A stretch of 64,000 nt of DNA from Actinophytocola algeriensis (GTDB taxonomy: Bacteria; Actinomycetota; Actinomycetes; Mycobacteriales; Pseudonocardiaceae), in contig NZ_JACHJQ010000008.1 in NCBI RefSeq assembly GCF_014203735.1, positions 124,001 through 188,000 of the forward strand, read 5' to 3'. This document shows, in pieces, positions 60,265 to 64,000 of this stretch; position 1 is the stretch's first letter; every line of letters begins with the position of its first letter. The translations under genes were made by a program, and so were the position numbers. The notes under the pieces are model-generated. The model saw nothing but the letters and a program-made list of their open reading frames with translations. It did not search any database and was not told the origin of the DNA.

Positions 60265-60668
60265 TGAATGAGCGCATTCCGGTCGACTCGGAGGAGTACT
60301 TCACGCAGGTGGCGGCCGACCTGGACGGGTTGGCGGACGTGCCGGACGGTGCGTTGTTCGAGGTGGTGACCCAGGACGGGGCGTGCATGGTCCTGTTCCG
60401 GTTGGAGTTGGAGCCGGAGTGGACCGGGGATGACCTGACGGATCGGGAGCTGGCCGCGCGGGTGTGCGCGGACTGTCCGGTGCGGCGTGAGTGCCTGGAA
60501 CTGGAGTTGCGGACCTCGGGTGATCGGACGCTTGGGGTGTGGGGTGCGCTGCCCGCTGAGGATGTGCGGGCGCTGTATCCCGTGTGGCGGTCGCGTCGTC
60601 GGCGGCTGTGCGGGCGGCTCGGCGACGAACCAGGTGCGGAGCCTGGCACGGGCGGTGGTCAGCGATGA
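60264..60668 (+). CDS. WhiB-family protein on a mobile element
   Basis: This 134-residue protein shows the four-Cys WhiB pattern: Cys in DGACMVLF, then VCADCPVRRECLELEL (CxxCx5C), and the G-V-W-G turn in LGVWGALPAEDVRALYP. WhiB proteins bind a 4Fe-4S cluster and modulate sigma-factor-dependent transcription. Mobile-element WhiB genes occur in actinomycete plasmids, AICEs and phages and may redirect host transcription. It is coupled to its neighbours by 1- and 4-base overlaps. Confidence 0.87.
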   Translation: MNERIPVDSEEYFTQVAADLDGLADVPDGALFEVVTQDGACMVLFRLELEPEWTGDDLTDRELAARVCADCPVRRECLELELRTSGDRTLGVWGALPAEDVRALYPVWRSRRRRLCGRLGDEPGAEPGTGGGQR

Positions 60669-60997
60669 CCATGGGCTTGACGGTGGAACAGGTGGCGATT
60701 GGTGCCGCGTGCCTGTTCGTGCTGGCGTGGGTGTGGCGTGCGGGTGCGCGCCGCGCCAAGGCTGCGGCGGACGCAGCGCGGTCGGGTGCGCGGTTGCTGT
60801 CGTTGACCGGCCGGGTGTTGTTCACGGCCGGGGTGATCGTGGGTGTTCAGTGGCTGGTGCTCACCCACCCGTCGGTGTCCGGGTGGGCGGTGGTCGCGGC
60901 GTTGGGGCTGCCCGCACTGTTCGCGTCCTACACGCTCACCCGCGCTCTGACGGTGACCGCTGTGGACCTGCCGCGTAAGCGGGGTGGCCGACGATGA
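60665..60997 (+). CDS. Small membrane protein of the transfer operon
   Basis: This 110-residue protein has an N-terminal membrane helix (VAIGAACLFVLAWVWRAG), a short Arg/Ala-rich loop, two hydrophobic segments (VLFTAGVIVGVQWLVL, GWAVVAALGLPALFASY) and a basic tail (PRKRGGRR). It resembles the small Spd-like membrane genes found between regulator and traB in AICEs, which affect spreading between mycelia. It is coupled at both ends by ATGA overlaps. Confidence 0.75.
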   Translation: MTMGLTVEQVAIGAACLFVLAWVWRAGARRAKAAADAARSGARLLSLTGRVLFTAGVIVGVQWLVLTHPSVSGWAVVAALGLPALFASYTLTRALTVTAVDLPRKRGGRR

Positions 60998-61941
60998 ATC
61001 AAGATCGTTTCAGGTCGTCGCCGGCGACGATGGACAACCCTTCTGAACTGCGGAAACGTGCACCGCGGAACGGTCCGCGCGACGCTCGGCACGTGCCGCT
61101 CACGCGAGGTCAGCGGCTGGCGCAGGACGCGGCGGAAGCGGCGGACGAGCGGGCGTGGCAGACGCACCCGGACGTAGTGGCGTTGCGGATCGAACGGGTC
61201 CGGTCCCAGGTGGACCGGTTGTGCTGGGCAGGGATCGTGCTCGGGCTGGCGTTCACGATGACCAACGTTCAGGTGTTCGCCGCGTCCAGTGCTGCGGTGT
61301 GGTCGCTGCCGTGGCTGGCTGCATGGGTGCTCGATCCCACGGTGTCGCTGGTGCTGATCGCGGTCCTGCGGGCCGAACAGATCACGTCCCGCTACCAAGT
61401 GCGGACGGACCGGTGGGTGCGAGCCGCGAAGTGGTTCGCGCTCGCGGCCACGTACGTGATGAACACCTGGTCGTCCTGGGCAGCCGGGAGCGCGGCCGGG
61501 GTGGTGCTCCACTCCGTCCCGCCGCTGCTCGTGTTCGTCGCGGCGGAGGCCGTGACCGACCTCCGCGACAAGCTGACCGACGCCGTGAACGTCGCCGTAA
61601 ACGCCCGTGTGAACGGGCGCAGCACCAGTCCAGTGCACGCGCCAACGGACACCGGCACGGTTACGGGGGCTGAGACGACCGCAGACGCGTCGTCGGCCGG
61701 TGAGGAGTCCGACAGCGGAGGGGCCGTCACCGACGCTGTCAGCGCGCGTCCGGCTGGTCGGCGGCGGGGGACGTTCGGCGAGTACCGGGAGACCGCGCGG
61801 CGCGCGTGGCATCCGGGCGTGGTGATCACCCCGGCGTGGGTGCGTGAGGTCACCGGTTGCTCGCGTGGCCTGTCCTCCCGGTTGGCCGCCTCGTTGCGGG
61901 CCGACCTGGTGGCTGAGTGGGACCGGGAGAGCCAGCCATGA
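60994..61941 (+). CDS. Spd-like membrane protein with a C-terminal HTH-like region
   Basis: This 315-residue protein has a basic N-terminus, four hydrophobic segments over about residues 75-190 (including LCWAGIVLGLAFTMTNVQVF, LPWLAAWVLDPTVSLVLIAV), then a linker of Thr/Ala/Asp. The C-terminal region (VVITPAWVREVTGCSRGLSS, then RLAASLRADLVAEW) is HTH-like. The layout matches the DUF2637/SpdB-like proteins of actinomycete conjugative elements. Within the gene, GTGAACG and close variants recur with a 12-base period (61585-61615). It is coupled to traB by a 4-base overlap. Confidence 0.75.
   Translation: MNQDRFRSSPATMDNPSELRKRAPRNGPRDARHVPLTRGQRLAQDAAEAADERAWQTHPDVVALRIERVRSQVDRLCWAGIVLGLAFTMTNVQVFAASSAAVWSLPWLAAWVLDPTVSLVLIAVLRAEQITSRYQVRTDRWVRAAKWFALAATYVMNTWSSWAAGSAAGVVLHSVPPLLVFVAAEAVTDLRDKLTDAVNVAVNARVNGRSTSPVHAPTDTGTVTGAETTADASSAGEESDSGGAVTDAVSARPAGRRRGTFGEYRETARRAWHPGVVITPAWVREVTGCSRGLSSRLAASLRADLVAEWDRESQP
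61585..61615 (+). repeat. 12-bp-period GTGAACG repeats in the Spd-like gene
   Basis: Three copies start at 61585, 61597 (GTAAACG) and 61609, exactly 12 bases apart, inside codons for Val-Asn-Val-Ala repeats. Their match to the traB cluster suggests a DNA role as well as a coding one. Confidence 0.6.
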
Positions 61942-64000
61942 CCAACTCTCCCGAGAACTCCCGGGTGAACGGCGTGAACGGTGCCGTGAACGGGTCAGAC
62001 GTGAACGGCCGTGTGAACGATGCGGGCACCAGCTTGGAACGGAAGGTGTTCGACGCGGAGGTCATCGGCGACGCTTCCACCTACGGCCGGGCAGGTGCCG
62101 GTCCTGGTGTGGACGGTCCGGTGTGGTCGGTGCTCTGGTCGGTGGCGCGTGTCGCTGGTCGGGCCTGCTGGGCGCGCGTGCGCGGGCTGGCAGGCCGGAT
62201 GTGGCGGTCGGACCGGATGCGGCGGGCACGGTCGGTGACGGCCTACCGGGTGCGGAAGGCTCCGGCCGACCTGTTGCGGCTGGTGTGGTTCGTGGTTCGC
62301 GGGCATTGGCGATGGCTGGTCAAGGCGTGGTGCTGGGCCACCTACGCCGATCTGCGGACCGATGTCCGCGCGGCGCGACTGGCTGGTGACGGGGACGCGC
62401 GGCGCACCGCACAGGAACTGATCCGCGCGGACGCGAAAGCACGGTGGGCGCGTGTCGGGATCGTGCTACGGCGTGCCGTGATCGCTGTGCGGGTGGCTGG
62501 GCCGGTAGCCGTGGCGCTGTGGCTGGTCGACGCGTTCCTAGACCGGGCGGACATGTGGCCGTGGCTGGCCGGGACCTACTCGGCTATTGGCGGGGTGTGG
62601 ACGGTGCTGACTACCGCCGTTCCCGTGCTGTTGGTGTGCCTGCCGGTGGTGTGGGCGGTCGCGGCGGCGTTCGAGGGCCGCGACCGCGATCCCGGCGCGG
62701 GCTGGCTGATTCAGCCAGACCGGGACGACGCGGATTCATGGGTGGACGAACGGATGATCTCCCGCGCGCTCGCACACCTCGGTATCTCGCCGCTGAACAA
62801 GTTCTTCAAAGACGGCGGCGAACTGGTCTACACGGTACCGGCCAGAAAGGACGGAGATGGCACGTTTGCTCAGGTCAGACTGCCGTTAGGGGTCACCGCG
62901 GACATGGTTGCCGGGCAGCGTCCGAAGCTGGCCGCGAACCTCAGGCGGTCCGCTCTGGAGACCTGGCCGACCCAAGGCGAGGAAGCCGGGATCTTGGATC
63001 TGTGGGTGGCCGACAAGGGCACCTTGTCCGGTGGCGCTGGACCGTGGCCGCTGCTCGACGAGACCGGGCCGGACGGCGGCCGGGTGGACGTGTTCGGTGG
63101 CGTCCCGTTCGGACTGTCCCAACGCGGCCTCGTGATCAACGCCCCGTTGATCGGCGCATCCTGGCTGATCGGCGGACGGCCGGGACAGGGCAAGACGTCC
63201 GCTCTGCGCACGCTGATGTTGGGTGCCGCGCTGGACCCGACAGCGGAGCTGTGGGTGTTCGTGCTCGGCGAGTCCCCCGACTTCGAGCCGTTCGCGCCAC
63301 GGCTGACCCGCTACCGCATGGGCATGGACGACGCGGTAGCCGAGGCCGCCTGTCAGGCGTTGGCCGACCTCGCCGACGAGATGGAACGGCGCGGGAAGAC
63401 TCTTGGCGCACAAACAGGGCAGCCACCCAAGGTGTCCCGCAGGCTGGCCGACCAACGCGGCCTTGGCCTACACCCGCTCGTGATCGGGATCGACGAGTGC
63501 CACGAACTGTTCCAACACCCCAAGTTCGGCAAGCGCGCCGCAGAGCTGGCCGTGCGTCTGGTTAAGCGAGGCCGTAAGTACGGCATCGTTCCGTTGTTCG
63601 CCACCCAGTCGCCCACGAAGGACAGCATTCCTCGGGAACTGACCCGCAACGTCGTGTGTGGCGTCGCGTTCTCCGTCGCCGACCACATCGCCAACGACGG
63701 ACTGTTGGGATCGGGCCGCTACGCCGCTGGCATCCGCGCCACCGAACTACGCACCCACACCGACCGGGGAACCTGCGTAGCGGTCGGCGTCAACGCCGAG
63801 ACGTTCGAACTGATCCGCACCTACTACGTGCCCTTCGAGGACGGGGCCGACGAGGTGACTCCCGTCATCGCGCGCGCCATGGCACTGATCGAGGAAGACG
63901 GCCGCGCGCTGCCCGCACCACCACGGGCCGAACTGGAACCAGCGCCGAACGCCGGACCGGATCACCTGACCGACATCGCGGCGGCCATGCAGGGAGAGCG
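61938..64000 (+). CDS. TraB-like FtsK/SpoIIIE DNA translocase, cut by the window edge
   Basis: At least 687 residues are visible and the frame runs off the right edge. The N-terminus has VNG repeats, then membrane helices near residues 185-205 and 230-252. The FtsK/SpoIIIE motor has Walker A GGRPGQGKT (about residue 411), Walker B LVIGIDECHELF (about 515) and RGRKYGIVPLFATQSPTKDS. TraB moves double-stranded DNA between hyphae during conjugation of actinomycete plasmids and AICEs. Codon 317 is TTA. Five GTGAACG repeats lie in the first 27 codons. The final DNA-binding winged helix lies outside the window. Confidence 0.9.
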   Translation, partial: MTNSPENSRVNGVNGAVNGSDVNGRVNDAGTSLERKVFDAEVIGDASTYGRAGAGPGVDGPVWSVLWSVARVAGRACWARVRGLAGRMWRSDRMRRARSVTAYRVRKAPADLLRLVWFVVRGHWRWLVKAWCWATYADLRTDVRAARLAGDGDARRTAQELIRADAKARWARVGIVLRRAVIAVRVAGPVAVALWLVDAFLDRADMWPWLAGTYSAIGGVWTVLTTAVPVLLVCLPVVWAVAAAFEGRDRDPGAGWLIQPDRDDADSWVDERMISRALAHLGISPLNKFFKDGGELVYTVPARKDGDGTFAQVRLPLGVTADMVAGQRPKLAANLRRSALETWPTQGEEAGILDLWVADKGTLSGGAGPWPLLDETGPDGGRVDVFGGVPFGLSQRGLVINAPLIGASWLIGGRPGQGKTSALRTLMLGAALDPTAELWVFVLGESPDFEPFAPRLTRYRMGMDDAVAEAACQALADLADEMERRGKTLGAQTGQPPKVSRRLADQRGLGLHPLVIGIDECHELFQHPKFGKRAAELAVRLVKRGRKYGIVPLFATQSPTKDSIPRELTRNVVCGVAFSVADHIANDGLLGSGRYAAGIRATELRTHTDRGTCVAVGVNAETFELIRTYYVPFEDGADEVTPVIARAMALIEEDGRALPAPPRAELEPAPNAGPDHLTDIAAAMQGE
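61965..62019 (+). repeat. Five GTGAACG repeats at the start of traB
   Basis: Exact GTGAACG copies begin at 61965, 61974, 61986, 62001 and 62013, with spacings of 9, 12, 15 and 12 bases. TraB proteins bind short direct repeats at clt, often near their own gene, so this may be the cis-acting transfer locus. Confidence 0.6.

Overview
The window is high-GC DNA (most genes look near 70% GC) with actinomycete gene content: ECF sigma factors with SnoaL-like tails, an AfsR-type regulator, WYL regulators, an MptB-like mannosyltransferase pair, DUF3090, DUF3097 and SCO1664-like proteins, an Rpf-type transglycosylase and WhiB. Small proteins near 57 kb resemble the AMED_5909 family. This points to the Pseudonocardiaceae (Lentzea, Saccharothrix, Actinosynnema or a relative), but the genus is an inference.

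0-9.3 kb: the 5' part of an M55 D-aminopeptidase, divergent from a complete peptide ABC importer (binding protein, two permeases, fused ATPase) that ends in a strong terminator. Two tandem polyprenol-phosphomannose mannosyltransferases follow. 9.3-17.3 kb: an HTH-SRPBCC regulator behind a nested palindrome, an exported-looking class V aminotransferase, a frameshifted metallo-beta-lactamase-fold gene, a DUF2199 gene, an S66 carboxypeptidase and S9 peptidase pair, the DUF3090/SCO1664 pair, and a winged-helix protein. 17.3-23.7 kb: an AT-rich direct repeat, an AlkZ-like protein, a deletion scar joining an epoxide-hydrolase remnant to a WYL-regulator remnant, a TetR regulator, a UvrA paralog and a complete WYL regulator.

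23.8-51.1 kb: mostly chromosomal housekeeping and regulation. It holds ECF sigma/VOC, DUF3097, NfeD/SPFH, a phosphatase, a sucrase/ferredoxin-like protein, an asymmetric ABC exporter pair, MFS, WYL/VOC, an ECF41-type sigma, a zinc-ribbon sigma factor, a GGDEF-EAL protein behind a 31-bp tandem repeat, GDPD, a sigma/anti-sigma pair with no visible start codon, Rpf with an MtrA-like repeat array, a UMF1 transporter, PadR/GyrI and an AfsR-type regulator.

51.5-64 kb: accessory DNA. A clearly lower-GC cassette encodes a dual-OB-like protein, two different DUF488 proteins, a 556-residue protein with a possible HEPN RX4H motif, and a convergent YaaC-like protein. Then come an XRE operon, an orphan Imm1-like immunity gene, an XRE-TPR regulator with palindromic operators, and the transfer operon of an actinomycete integrative and conjugative element (excisionase-like, WhiB, membrane protein, Spd-like, TraB/FtsK) that runs off the right edge. 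The 51.5-56.3 kb cassette is the best candidate for an undescribed, possibly defensive, system.
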